This document shows positions 10,475-19,977 of a stretch of DNA of 64,000 nt, piece after piece (the first letter of the stretch is position 1; each line of letters starts with the position of its first letter). The DNA lies in NCBI RefSeq assembly GCF_004379255.2, contig NC_056035.1, positions 26,350,502-26,414,501 on the forward strand, written 5' to 3'. The notes beneath the pieces are model-generated. The model was not told the DNA's origin. It saw nothing but the letters and a program-made list of their open reading frames with translations, and did no database searches. The position numbers and the translations under genes are program-made. The stretch comes from Salvia splendens. Taxonomy: Eukaryota; Streptophyta; Magnoliopsida; Lamiales; Lamiaceae.

Positions 10475-11251
10475 TTAATGCTCTGTTTTGTTTTGTATTT
10501 CCCGTTGGATTCATGAAGAAGATGAAGTTTGCTGGCAGTTAGAATCAAATCTGCTTTAGTTTGTTAGTTGCAGCTTTCTTGTCAGTAGCTATTTAGGGGA
10601 ATCTGCTCTGTTGCTTTTCTTACGCTCTGCTGTCTGGCTGTTTTAGGAAACTTATTTGCTTGACCCAGGAAATTTGGTGAATGTTCCAGAGTTAAATTCA
10701 GTTTCGAATCATGCATGCATTTATATTTCAAGCAATTTCCATTCTCTGGACCCAGTAGATAGAATATATTAGGTTTAATTTCCCAGGTCCAGTAGTTAAA
10801 ACTCTACCCTCTCGTTGTGTGGCAGCAGCCGATCACTTTTCCGATTGTGTCGTAGAAACAATCTCGAGTAGGTCCCTAGTCTCTGTGGTTCGACCCCGCT
10901 CTTGCCGCTTATACTTTATAATATTTGTTACATTAGTGGGAAATTATAAATCTTGTTGAAAGGGGGAACACGTGCACACGACACACGTACTAAAAATACA
11001 CACTTCAAGTATAATGCGGAATTATTTAACTTTAAAATTTTAACTGTCAAATTTGAAATTTAGCACAGGAAGGCAAACTGGCGCTGATGTCGTAAGCGAC
11101 CGTTCCCTCTCTCCTCTTTTACTCCGATTTCCTCGTACATCCCTTCCATTCCCTCACATCCCTTCAGTTCCTCACATCCCTTCAGTTCTCCACCAAGAAT
11201 CGGAAGTCCCCTCTTTCAATTCTCAGGCAAGACCACACTTTGTTACTAGCG

Positions 11252-11536
11252 ATGGACAGAACCTTTGCCTCCGGCCATTACCAGAAACCCACATCCGGCC
11301 GACGGGTGCGATTGATTCCGGCCACCCCTCGTCTGGAACCATCCACAGCCACATCTTCATCGTCATCAACCACCGACCCCACTCAACTCTTGGAAACTTC
11401 TTCGAACTATTCACAGTCAGAGAGTCCTAGGGGAATGATAAGAAGCACTGGACCTGCGGTGGAAATGCCCTACCTGTTCATCTACCAAGCCGCCGGCATC
11501 AGGAATGAAGAATTCCCTCCGTACAAATTCTATTGA
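11252..11536 (+). CDS. Unrecognised 94-codon Ser/Thr/Pro-rich ORF, possible captured gene fragment
   Basis: An ATG in the context GCGATGG opens a 94-codon frame that starts MDRTFASGHYQKPTSGRR, passes through a Ser/Thr-rich stretch, and ends FPPYKFY before TGA. Codon use and GC content differ from the surrounding AT-rich repeat DNA and look gene-like. A CT-rich leader (11100-11220) precedes it. I do not recognise the family. It lies inside a retroelement nest, so a captured host gene piece or a retroelement leader ORF are both possible. The region just after it is duplicated (80-bp unit). Confidence 0.35.
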   Translation: MDRTFASGHYQKPTSGRRVRLIPATPRLEPSTATSSSSSTTDPTQLLETSSNYSQSESPRGMIRSTGPAVEMPYLFIYQAAGIRNEEFPPYKFY

Positions 11537-11660
11537 AAGTCTCTTGAAAGTCCTGTTAGGGTTTTGTATACTAGAAATCAGGAACGAAGAATTCCCTACC
11601 TGTTCATCTACCAAATTCTCTTGAAAGTCCTTTTATGGTTTTGTATACTAGAAATCACGT
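11499..11660 (+). repeat. Imperfect 80-bp tandem duplication
   Basis: Each unit begins AGGAA(T/C)GAAGAATTCCCT, includes CTCTTGAAAGTCCT, and ends TTTTGTATACTAGAAATCA. The first unit covers the end of the 94-codon ORF; the second lies wholly after it and contains a CTACCTGTTCATCTACCAA run also present upstream of unit one. Confidence 0.75.
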
Positions 11661-13040
11661 TTCGAGTGATTGAATACTGTAAAACTCTATACATTCTTTT
11701 CCAATGAATGCAACAGATTATTTTTGTCATAATGTTGTTATGTTTTACATTTAATAGATGTTTATTGCATATTTAAATGTATAAGCGAACGTAACAAAGT
11801 CTATGTCTTTGTTTTAGTAGACAGGTTGTGGGCGTCGTCCATTTTAAGGTAACACGGTCAGTTCTGAACAAAGAAATATAATAATTTCACAACCTAGATA
11901 AGCCTAGACTACCTATCGTCAAAGGTTGCAATGTCAGTCCGATTATTTCTAAGCCTTATTGAAATAAGATGACGTTGGTGTGGTATAGCACTAAATTGGA
12001 TCTAAAATGGCAAGACGAGTCTTTATAATTAATTTCTTAATCAATGTACGTTAGCATTGAGCATACGATATTGATTATCTACTACTTTGACTTACCAATA
12101 GGTGCGGGTTTTTCGTAACCAAATGATCCTTGTATTTTGGGTAGTGGCGATTATTATCTAGCGGTGCTAGGATTTCTATTATATTGAATCGTGCGTGAGG
12201 TGAGTCTTCTTTGATAACATCCACAAGAGGAGCTCGAAACAAGGTTTTATTATTCGGAACCAAGTTAGTTGGAGTTTGATTACTCTATGAATAATAAATA
12301 CGCGTTTCTTGCTAAGTCCACTCTTGGAGTTTATAATATGATAATTAATTAAGTCCATAGCAGACATTGATTAATTAATGGATGTTTCTATCTTAAGTGC
12401 GAGAAATAAATGACAAACAAATGGAAACCCGGAATACTTGTAATTTCGGATTTGGATGGGCAGTGCAATATTACTTCTTTAGTGGCTGATTGTAATATTC
12501 CAATATAAGCTCATATTAAATTGTGGGTTCAATTTAATTAGTAAAAAGCTAATTGGGGGAGGCCATATCCAAATTCTTCCTTAGATCCCTGACTGGGCCC
12601 AATATGTGACTTAATATAAATAGGAGAATAAATGAGACTTAAAACACACTTGTTTTTTTTACAATTTTCTTCCCCCCGTATTCCAAGGTGAGGAACGATT
12701 TTTGCTCTCCTTCCGTGAGTAGGATTCTGTCTTCTTTATTCAAGTCCTAGTATTCTGGTGAGATTTGCCCACACAAATATCAGATTAAAGTCCGGGATAC
12801 CAGTCAGAAGATCCGATGTCGAGTACTCAAAATCTTCACGTGGAGAAGATGCAAGCCATCTTCGATTCTTAAGTGAATCAACGAGGTAAATTGGCTAACT
12901 CCGTAGCAAGCATGTTTTAGGGATTATTTGTGCTAAAGAATGTTTAAATTCAAGTTGTGAGCATGATACATGTGAGAATTACGCGAATAGAGTTTATCTA
13001 AATAATCTGCTAAATTGATCAAGTTTTATGTGATCCGTTA

Positions 13041-13570
13041 GAATGCAACCCAATTGGACACTGAGACAAGCCCGACATCGTCGTCCTCACTCAGATTCAA
13101 CACATACGATGAGAATGTAGCAGGAAAGGGTCAGATGTTTGAAGAAATCGCTTCCTAAGTGATCATAGAGATGTGCGAAGTAGAAAAGCAAGAGGAAGAG
13201 GAGGCAGCAACACCTGATCTTTGGAGGAATCAATTGGAGGAAATGGTGAACATTCTGGAGGAAACAAAGGCAGAATAAGACTCATTGCTGAAGTGCCAAG
13301 GGGAACAGCTAATCAAGGTCATCGACATGGTTGATAGGGTGGTCTCCAAGATGGAGAAGGAGTCCCTCCCACCAGCCCTCACCAGGGCAGAATGAACCTC
13401 CATTGAATGTCCCTAATGCCGACCTCGCTGGCACATCCAAGAAGAGGAAACCAACCGCCAGCCATTCACCCTCTACACTTCCCACCACATCGGTCAGGAC
13501 GGCCAAGTCAGCGAGGCGGTCTAGCTCCTCAGGGAGCCAGAAGAAGAACTACACTAGTCAAACCAAGTAA
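13041..13570 (+). pseudogene. Degenerate coding remnant of a retroelement (element A internal)
   Basis: Broken frames read as a Glu/Lys-rich coiled coil, with LEEMVNILEETKAE followed by a stop and then MVDRVVSKMEKESLPPALTRAE and another stop. A further frame (13331-13570) is Ser/Thr/Lys/Pro-rich and ends GSQKKNYTSQTK. The pattern (coiled coil then basic Ser-rich tail, directly before a 3' untranslated region) fits the end of a gag-like ORF. No diagnostic domain is left and the lineage is inferred only from position within element A. Confidence 0.35.
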
Positions 13571-15175
13571 ATTTTACTTTTGGTTTTAAGTTCTTCTTTG
13601 TTTGTGCTTCTGTCTATTTCCTGTATATAAATTTTACTTAACCCAATGCTTGGACTAAGTGTGAGAAGTTTGTTTGAAATTTGATAAACAAGCCTTGTTT
13701 TGAATATGTGTTTTTGCAGCCTTTTCCCACTTAGCCCACTGCTTGGTCTAAGTGTGAGAAGTTTGGTTCTCCCTGTTCAAAAACTACCTACCCTGTTTTC
13801 CAGTTCATTTTGTTCACTTGAGGGCAAGCTGAAATGAAGTGGGAGGAGGGAAAGTCGGCATAGTTAGTTTTTGAAGCATATTTGTTTAGTTCACCTTATG
13901 TGTTGGATATGAACTGGTATAATAAAGGCAAGATTCCATTAGTAAGAGTGATTGAAAAAATGATGTATGTTGATTTGTGAGATTCCCTTCTTTAATAAAC
14001 CAAAATCTGTTTGGATGAAGTAAGTACGATAGAAGTGTTTTAATCTAATTCTTTTGTGAAGCCCTCTAAATGTGAGTTAAAAGCCATAGTAGAACACTTT
14101 CTACCAAATTAAAAAATAGAGAGACTGTCATTGATGCTTAGAGGGAAATGACATAGGCTAGTGAGGACTAAAGGTATAAACAATAGCCAGTTGAGCTTAA
14201 ATTCTTTCGAATTAGATGGACCTGCCTCATTGTAAAGACACCCCCTAGTTACAATTTTTGAGCCTTGAATCTGATAACCTTTTCTTGGTATACCCGGAGC
14301 CTCCATATGATGTGAACAAGGGGATAGGATAGGGAAACTCACCATCCAGGGTAAAAGATAGGATGTGAAATAGGGGAGTAGAAAATATACAGGAAGAAAA
14401 GGGCAGGAAACCTTGTAACCTGACCTAGAAAGAGAAAGAAAAAGGAAGTAGAAAATGGGCAGGAAGAATGTATAACCTGACCCATACAAAAAAAATAAAT
14501 AAATAAAAAATAATAGAAAATAGAAGGGCAGGAAATGTTGTAACCTGAAAAGTTAGATAAATAAGGCTAAAATGGCCAAGGGTATCCCCAGGGTAAAAGT
14601 TTTAGATTGTATAAAGGGGAACCTTCCTAATTTTGTCTCTAAGTTCACATGTCCTTCACACTTCTATATACATTATTAACTTAGAACCCATAGGACCCTC
14701 ACCTTTATACACTACAACTATTGCCCCATTATAACCTAAATAAAGACCTTAACGAGTTAGCTTCTGTCAAATATAACTCTAGCATCAATGGTATGGCAAA
14801 ATGAATGAGAGATTGGTCCTAACAATTCTGGTGAGGATTGAGTGACTGAGTGAATCCAACAGTTGGAAGACAGAAGCTATCTCGACAAAAGGACAAGCAT
14901 GATTAGGTAGAAGAGAGGAGGGAAAGGAATTTCAAACTGTAGACAATTGGATTGACCTTAAGCTTGTGGGGAAGATTGCCAAGCAATATAAACCTGTTTT
15001 GTTTTTCCTTTTACATGGCAATGTGTTTAGTTTATGTTTTTTCATTTTCGAGATCTTTTATATAGTTGCGTTTGTTTAATGCTGGGTTCAATAAGAACCA
15101 TGCTTTGAAACTTGCCTTTGTTCTTTTTCTTTTCTTTCATACTTGAGGACATGTATGAGTTAAGTGTGAGCAGTT
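13571..15175 (+). other. 3' untranslated part of element A with repeated hairpin motifs
   Basis: No supportable ORF is present. The stretch holds two copies of a CACTTAGCCC...CTAAGTGTGAGAAG inverted-repeat motif (13636-13668 and 13721-13761), an A/T-rich run (14485-14510), and ends GTTAAGTGTGAGCAGTT immediately before the 3' LTR. The same motif family and the same pre-LTR sequence occur in element G on the minus strand. Confidence 0.55.
13721..13761 (+). repeat. 41-nt hairpin motif, element A copy
   Basis: The left arm CTTTTCCCACTTAG and right arm CTAAGTGTGAGAAG pair at 12 of 14 positions around a 13-nt loop. A weaker copy lies at 13636-13668. Element G carries three copies of the same design (52748-52788, 52863-52903, 52985-53018). 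Confidence 0.7.
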
Positions 15176-15374
15176 TGATGAGGCTCGTTTCATGCATGTG
15201 TTCTGTGGAAAAACTGCACTCAAATCCATGAACTAACGTCCATTTTTGAGTCAGGTGTGTGTGAAATCCGCCATTTTTAGAAGAAAGAACAAATCAGTCG
15301 GGTGGAAGCACGAAGCAAGAAACGAAGGCAAAAACTGCGGCATTGAGTGGATTAAGTCAGAAATCAAACGGACC

Positions 15375-16830
15375 CGCTTCCCGGCAACGGCGCCATTTGC
15401 GGAGAGGATTTTTGCACGTGTGTCGCATGCACGTGTTCCTCCTTTCAACAAGATTTATTTTTTCCACTAATGCAACAAATATTACTAAGTATAAGCGGCA
15501 AGAGCGGGGTCGAACCACAGAGACTATGGACCTACTCGAGATTGTTTCTTCGACACAATCCGAAAAGGGGTCGGCTACTGCCATGCGTTCATTAAGTGGG
15601 TGAAGACTCTAATCTACTTGACCTGGCGGAGTTAAACTTGACTCTATCTATTGGAACTAGTGGATGGGAAAAATACGGACACTTGCATGACAATCAAACT
15701 CAAGACAACTTATAAACTGGAGTTAAACTAACTAGAACTCCTGTAACTGAAGGAACATGCTGAAACATTTCCAAAATAGGTAGACAAAGATGCAAAAGCA
15801 AGTGGGGACCATTTTTCCTAAACTGGGTGTGGCTGGGAGAAAAGTTATGAAAAGCAAAAAGCAAAAGCAAAAAGCAGATCTGATTTTCGAACTAACTTCT
15901 ACTTTATCTTCTCCAAACAAACAAGTAAAAACATAGCATGAAACAGAGCTTCAACATCATTAACGAAATAAAACAGAGCATGAGTCAAAACGAAACGTAA
16001 ACACAAAATTCAAGCTAGAACTACCAGATCTACTCTCCTGGGTCAAGCAGAAAGCAGAATAAACACATATTAAGCCACCAATTGCGAAAAGTACTGGAAA
16101 TCGAGCACGTGAACAACTAGATCTCAACCTCTAAACTACTGGAAATCATGTAAACAACATGGATCTAAACATCTAAGCCACCAATTGCGAAAAGTATCCA
16201 AGAAACATGAGTAAATAGCATCATCAACATGAAAATAAACACCAAAGCTTCATAAAACTGGAAATAAGTCGAGATCCAAAGGCAGAGTCGTCAATTCCTC
16301 TGATGAAACTCGAGATCTAACTATAGTGTCTCAATAGCAGTAAAGAAAGCAAGGATCCAACGTCGGAGTCGTCAATTCCCCCCATCGAAACCATGGAGTC
16401 TTCAAGCTCAAATCCCTAGGGTATGCTCTTCATGATTTGACGTTTGTACCCTTAAAATAAGGGTGTCTACGAATCTTGCTCTTTTGCTCCCACTTCTGCT
16501 TCTGCAACCACCTACTTGATTATCCTAGGTCAGTTGGACGGCTTCGGCTGTTTCACTTCAAAATCTGCTCGATTGTATCCACCAGGTCAATTAGCGCAAT
16601 CTCCTAGGTCTGGCGGATTTCTTACGCACCTGCTCTCCTGATAATTCTCCTTGACCTAGAGGATTTTTGACATTTTTACTCCTTTTCTGCTCATTTTGCA
16701 TTTGCTCGGTCAGTTTGTAGCATCTACTTGACCCCGTAGATACCTACACACTTACTCTCAAATTTGCGCATTATATCCCTAAAAAGCATGTAATATCACC
16801 CAAAACCAATGCATGAAACGAGCCTTATCA
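15375..16830 (-). mobile_element. LTR B copy plus its PBS, inserted in the 3' LTR of element A
   Basis: Read on the minus strand, it starts TGATAAGGCTCGTTTCATGC at 16830 and runs as an LTR to 15398. Two bases then separate it from a tRNA-Asp-type PBS, TGGCGCCGTTGCCGGGA (15379-15395), and it stops at about 15375. Flanking bases GGACC (15370-15374) and AGACC (16831-16835) match 4 of 5. It is thus one LTR with only its PBS attached, not a clean solo LTR. A truncated integration or a deletion of the rest are both possible. Confidence 0.75.
15379..15395 (-). promoter_or_regulatory. Primer binding site, tRNA-Asp type
   Basis: The minus strand reads TGGCGCCGTTGCCGGGA, a perfect match over 17 bases to the complement of the plant tRNA-Asp 3' end. 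It lies two bases from the LTR end, as in element G. Confidence 0.85.
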
Positions 16831-18018
16831 AGACCCCACTACAAAATGTAAAGGGTAGTAATGACATTTTAGAGAGGATGGTACCCTATGCCACTCAATA
16901 TTAAAAAAGGTCACAGCAAGTAGCAAAGGGGGGGTCTCACATTCATTGGAAGTTAGAATATCTTTTGGAATTCAGCTCTCTTCTGGGCTGAACTTGGAGC
17001 TCTTTACTTCATGTTTCTTATTTTCGCTGCACACACACACTTGGTGTTAGTTAGTCTAGTTTAGTTGGCACTTGATGGTAGTTTTCGTCATTGTTATATT
17101 TCTGTTCTCGCTATTCCACTCCGAGAAGGGGTGATAAAACAGTTTCTTGCTTTTGTAGTTCACTTTTGGATGTTATTGTCTGTTCATGTTTGATGTACTA
17201 GATTTGAAGTTATAATTTCATTTCCAGCTAATGTGTTCTGTTTCATGCATGATACTTCTTACATGTTTCCGATTTCTATTTCCCGATGCATATCCTAGCT
17301 CGAATGTTTTGTTTCATGTTGATTTGATCAGATCTGATGTTTTACGTCTGAGTTGCCTTGAGATGACTAGATCTAGTAGCTACTGTTATATTTCTGCATG
17401 AGTATGGGTTAATTTCTTGTTTACATAGTTGCAGTTTAGATCTAAGGAGTGGATTCAAGTCTATGAGTTGTTTTGATGTTTCCTCCACCGTAGCTTTTTA
17501 GATTTGTTCTTTGCTGTATTTTTCATGTTGATTCTGTGAAGAAGATGAAGTTGTTACAAAGTTTTTACTTTATCGTACACTTTGCAGGGGACTGACAGTA
17601 CCCTAAGTAGACTAGTTAAACTTTCGCGAGTTGGTCAGTTTAGTTTTAATTTTTCAAGTCCAGTTGTTTAACTTAACCCACCCCTAGAAAGCGTGGCAGC
17701 AGCCATCCCATTTTGTGTCTCGCAAGCAAATGTCAAGCACATCATCTCTGTGGGATCGATCCTTACTTCCCTATACTAGTTAATAGTATTGTGGGTTAAT
17801 GTTTTGAAAACACGCTTTTACACTCTTTTTTTTATCTCACTTGAGTAGGAGTATATCAAATTGATCAAGCCAGATCTTTACTGGATCACTATCCTGTCCT
17901 CATTGGTAGAAGGGCACACAATAGGCTTGCCGGATCAGTTCGACAACCCTACTTGAGCAAGCCACAACGACAATAGAGATAAACTGTAAGAAGGCTAGAC
18001 AACAAGCGAGTCACTTCA

Positions 18019-19480
18019 CAGGTGTTTGTAAAGTCCGCCATAACCAGAAGCTACATTGATCAACTGGGCGGACAGACAGAACAAATCGAGGATAATGGAG
18101 TCAACTCACTGCACAAACAGATTAAGTCGGAACAAATGGAGGCAGCAGGAGCACCCGTATAGGAGATTGAGCGCAACTTAAAAGGATCCCCAAAGGCTAA
18201 GGGCAGGAAGGACTTCTCGAAGAAAAGGTTGCCCTAGGGATCTCACGCCTTCCTATAAATAGAAATGGGAAGGAGGAAGGAGGCAACACTCATCAGATAT
18301 TCAGTTCTCTCCTAGGGTTGAAGTAGGAGCTCACATCACTCTACATTCCCAATTTTCCGTCAAACACAGTTGGTTTAGTGTTTAGTTTTTAGTGGTAGTT
18401 GGGTGGCAGTTTTATTTACGTTTGCTTTAAGCTTTCCTTGTGTTTTTTGATCTGGATGTTTCTGCGAAGTAAACTTGATATTATGATTTCAACTTTCTCT
18501 TGGAACGTTCTGTTTCCCATGCATGATTTCCCTGGTTTATTTGTGTTTCTGATTTGTGAGAATATTCTGGCTAAGTAATTTTGTTGTGGCATAATCTGTT
18601 GGATCTGAGTTGCTAATTTAATATTTCTGTTTGATTGTGGAGAAATTCTGGATGGAAGGCGTTAGGATGTTTAGATCTAACCGAGTGGAAAATGGTGAAG
18701 CAGATCTGAGTAAGTTTGTGATAAGTGACAGTATGTTCATGTTTGATTAAGATTCTGAGTTGTAGATCTGGTAGTCGATTTCATATTTCTGCATGATTAT
18801 GGCTGAATCAGTTTGTCTATGTGATCACAATCGACCTCTTAGCGTATATCTGAAATTACAAGTTCATTTTGTTAAGTTTGGTTTGTTATACGTAGTTCGT
18901 TAGTATGAAAATCTCTGAAGATCTGGTTATGCTCTGTTCTGTGTTGATTGTATAAGGAAGATGAGGTTGTTAGTAAAGTTTTGCTTTATCGTACATTTTA
19001 CTTTACTTTACTTTATTTGACCATTTCAGGAAATTACCGTACAGGTTCCTCAGTTCGGGTAAATTGATCAGTTCGAGTATACGAATTCAGTCAAGTTTAG
19101 CGAGTAGATCATTTTAGTTAGTTAGTCCCTCAGTTTATCCAAATAATTAGTTTTAACATAACCCATTTGAATGCGTGGCAGCAACCATCCCCAACTTGTC
19201 CTCAACAAATGTAGAACACATCGTCTCTGTGGGATTCAACCCTTACTTCCCTTTACTAATTCATAGTATTGTGGGTTAGGGTTTTGAAAGCCATGAGTTC
19301 CTCCGTTTGCGCACTCAATAGAACAAGAGTAGGTTGATATGAGTCAAGTTGATCAGTTAGAATTATCATTAGGCCATCTCACGGGCACTTGCAGATAACA
19401 GAAGATAACGTCCAGTTGGATCCGTTCGGTACTCGGCTTGATCAATCCATGACAACCAACTCGTAATGCAGTTCACGCGA
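18019..19480 (+). repeat. Athila-like LTR fragment, 5' end missing
   Basis: A CCTATAAATAG TATA box near 18252 is followed by a leader-like region. A GCGTGGCAGCAACCATCC run and a CTGTGGGATTCAACCCTTACTTCC run lie near 19170-19250. Equivalent runs occur at corresponding places in the LTRs of A (3220-3300), B (10820-10900) and H (48840-48920). The expected TGATAAGGCTCG start is absent, so the fragment begins within an LTR at the right edge of element A. No ORF is supported. Confidence 0.6.
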
Positions 19481-19649
19481 AAGAATAACAACATGAGATT
19501 ATAAAGAGGCAATTTCAATATGTATGGACGTATTAATAACAAAAGAGCAAGCCTGAAATCACCGATTTAATTGGTGATATATCAAGTGATGCATCACCAA
19601 TTTTGACAATTTTAGCTGTACACGCTCTTGGATCAAAAATCATTAATTA

Positions 19650-19657
19650 TCTAAAAG
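19650..19657. repeat. hAT target site duplication, left (TCTAAAAG)
   Basis: This is identical to 43142-43149 and directly abuts the TAGGGATGTCA terminal repeat. Joining the flanks gives the pre-insertion site downstream of the TBL gene. Confidence 0.9.
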
Positions 19658-19977
19658 TAGGGATGTCAATCGGGCCAGCCCAGCGGCGGGTCGGCCCTAC
19701 TTGGGTTTCAGGCTTATCGGACTGGAATTTTATCGGGTTCTAAATTTTCAGCCCTAACCCTAAACCTTCGGGTTTCGGGCTAGCCCATCGGGCTAATCGG
19801 GTTTAAGATAAATAATTAAAATTACCACTTATTTATCGGGTTCTAAATTTTCAGCCTTAACCCTAAAATATAAGTCAATCATATAAAAAAGTTAATATTT
19901 AAAATTTAAAATATTCATGACATAATTCTATGATTGCATAACATAAAGTTAAAAAGAAATTTTTTAAGCACATAAAG

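Larger units (their letters stand above)
6537..11007 (+). mobile_element. LTR B: Athila-like solo LTR, split by a nested solo LTR
   Basis: The LTR begins TGATAAGGCTCGTTTCATGC at 6537 and ends ACACTTCA at 11007. AGTAT flanks it at 6532-6536 and 11008-11012, as expected for a 5-bp target duplication. Without the nested insertion (7651-10479) it is about 1.64 kb. The minus-strand copy at 15398-16830 has the same start, a similar middle and a similar end. A TATATAAA sits near 6905. Nothing resembling an internal region follows, so a solo LTR formed by LTR-LTR recombination is the simplest reading. Confidence 0.7.
11013..13040. other. 2 kb block of unclear origin, partly LTR-like
   Basis: The block contains a short proline/serine-rich ORF (11252-11536), a local 80-bp duplication (11499-11660), and about 1.2 kb of AT-rich noncoding sequence with a TATA-like TAATATAAATAGG near 12615. 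The latter part resembles an LTR in composition and TATA placement. I could not find matching ends or a second copy in the window. No RT or integrase is present. Confidence 0.35.
2388..18018 (+). mobile_element. Element A: Athila-like Ty3/gypsy LTR retrotransposon with nested insertions
   Basis: Two related LTRs bound the element (2388-3545 and 15176-18018); both begin TGATGAGGCTCGTTTCATGC. A tRNA-Asp-type PBS follows the 5' LTR after two bases. The internal region holds a decayed Athila-type gag (3764-6126) and hairpins, with no RT, RNase H or integrase recognisable. Nested inside are solo LTR B, a 2 kb block of unclear origin, and an LTR-PBS fragment in the 3' LTR. Possible target duplications are CAGTT (2383-2387) and CAGGT (18019-18023), 4 of 5 matching. 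CAGTT also precedes the 3' LTR, so the duplication is not secure. The element is old: both LTRs carry large indels and gag has many stops. Confidence 0.75.
15176..18018 (+). repeat. 3' LTR of element A, interrupted at 15375-16830
   Basis: It starts TGATGAGGCTCGTTTCATGCATGTG, preceded by the purine-rich GTGTGAGCAGTT, and ends CACTTCA. It aligns with 2388-3545 on both sides of a 1.46 kb insertion. About 32 bases of the 5' LTR (around 2593-2624) have no counterpart at the insertion site. Confidence 0.75.

Noticed and set aside
11740..13040. A complete Ty1/copia LTR
   Set aside because: Composition and a TATA-like site are suggestive, but no paired end, PBS, coding domain or target duplication could be found, so no superfamily call was made.
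15376..15395. tRNA-Asp-like sequence, possible tRNA gene
   Set aside because: Only the last 17-20 bases of a tRNA are matched, at the exact PBS position next to an LTR; no tRNA body is present. The same holds for 56029-56046 and for the iMet-type sites.
2383..18023. CAGTT/CAGGT as a definite target duplication of element A
   Set aside because: Only 4 of 5 bases match and CAGTT also precedes the 3' LTR internally; left and right flanks could not be shown to be continuous.
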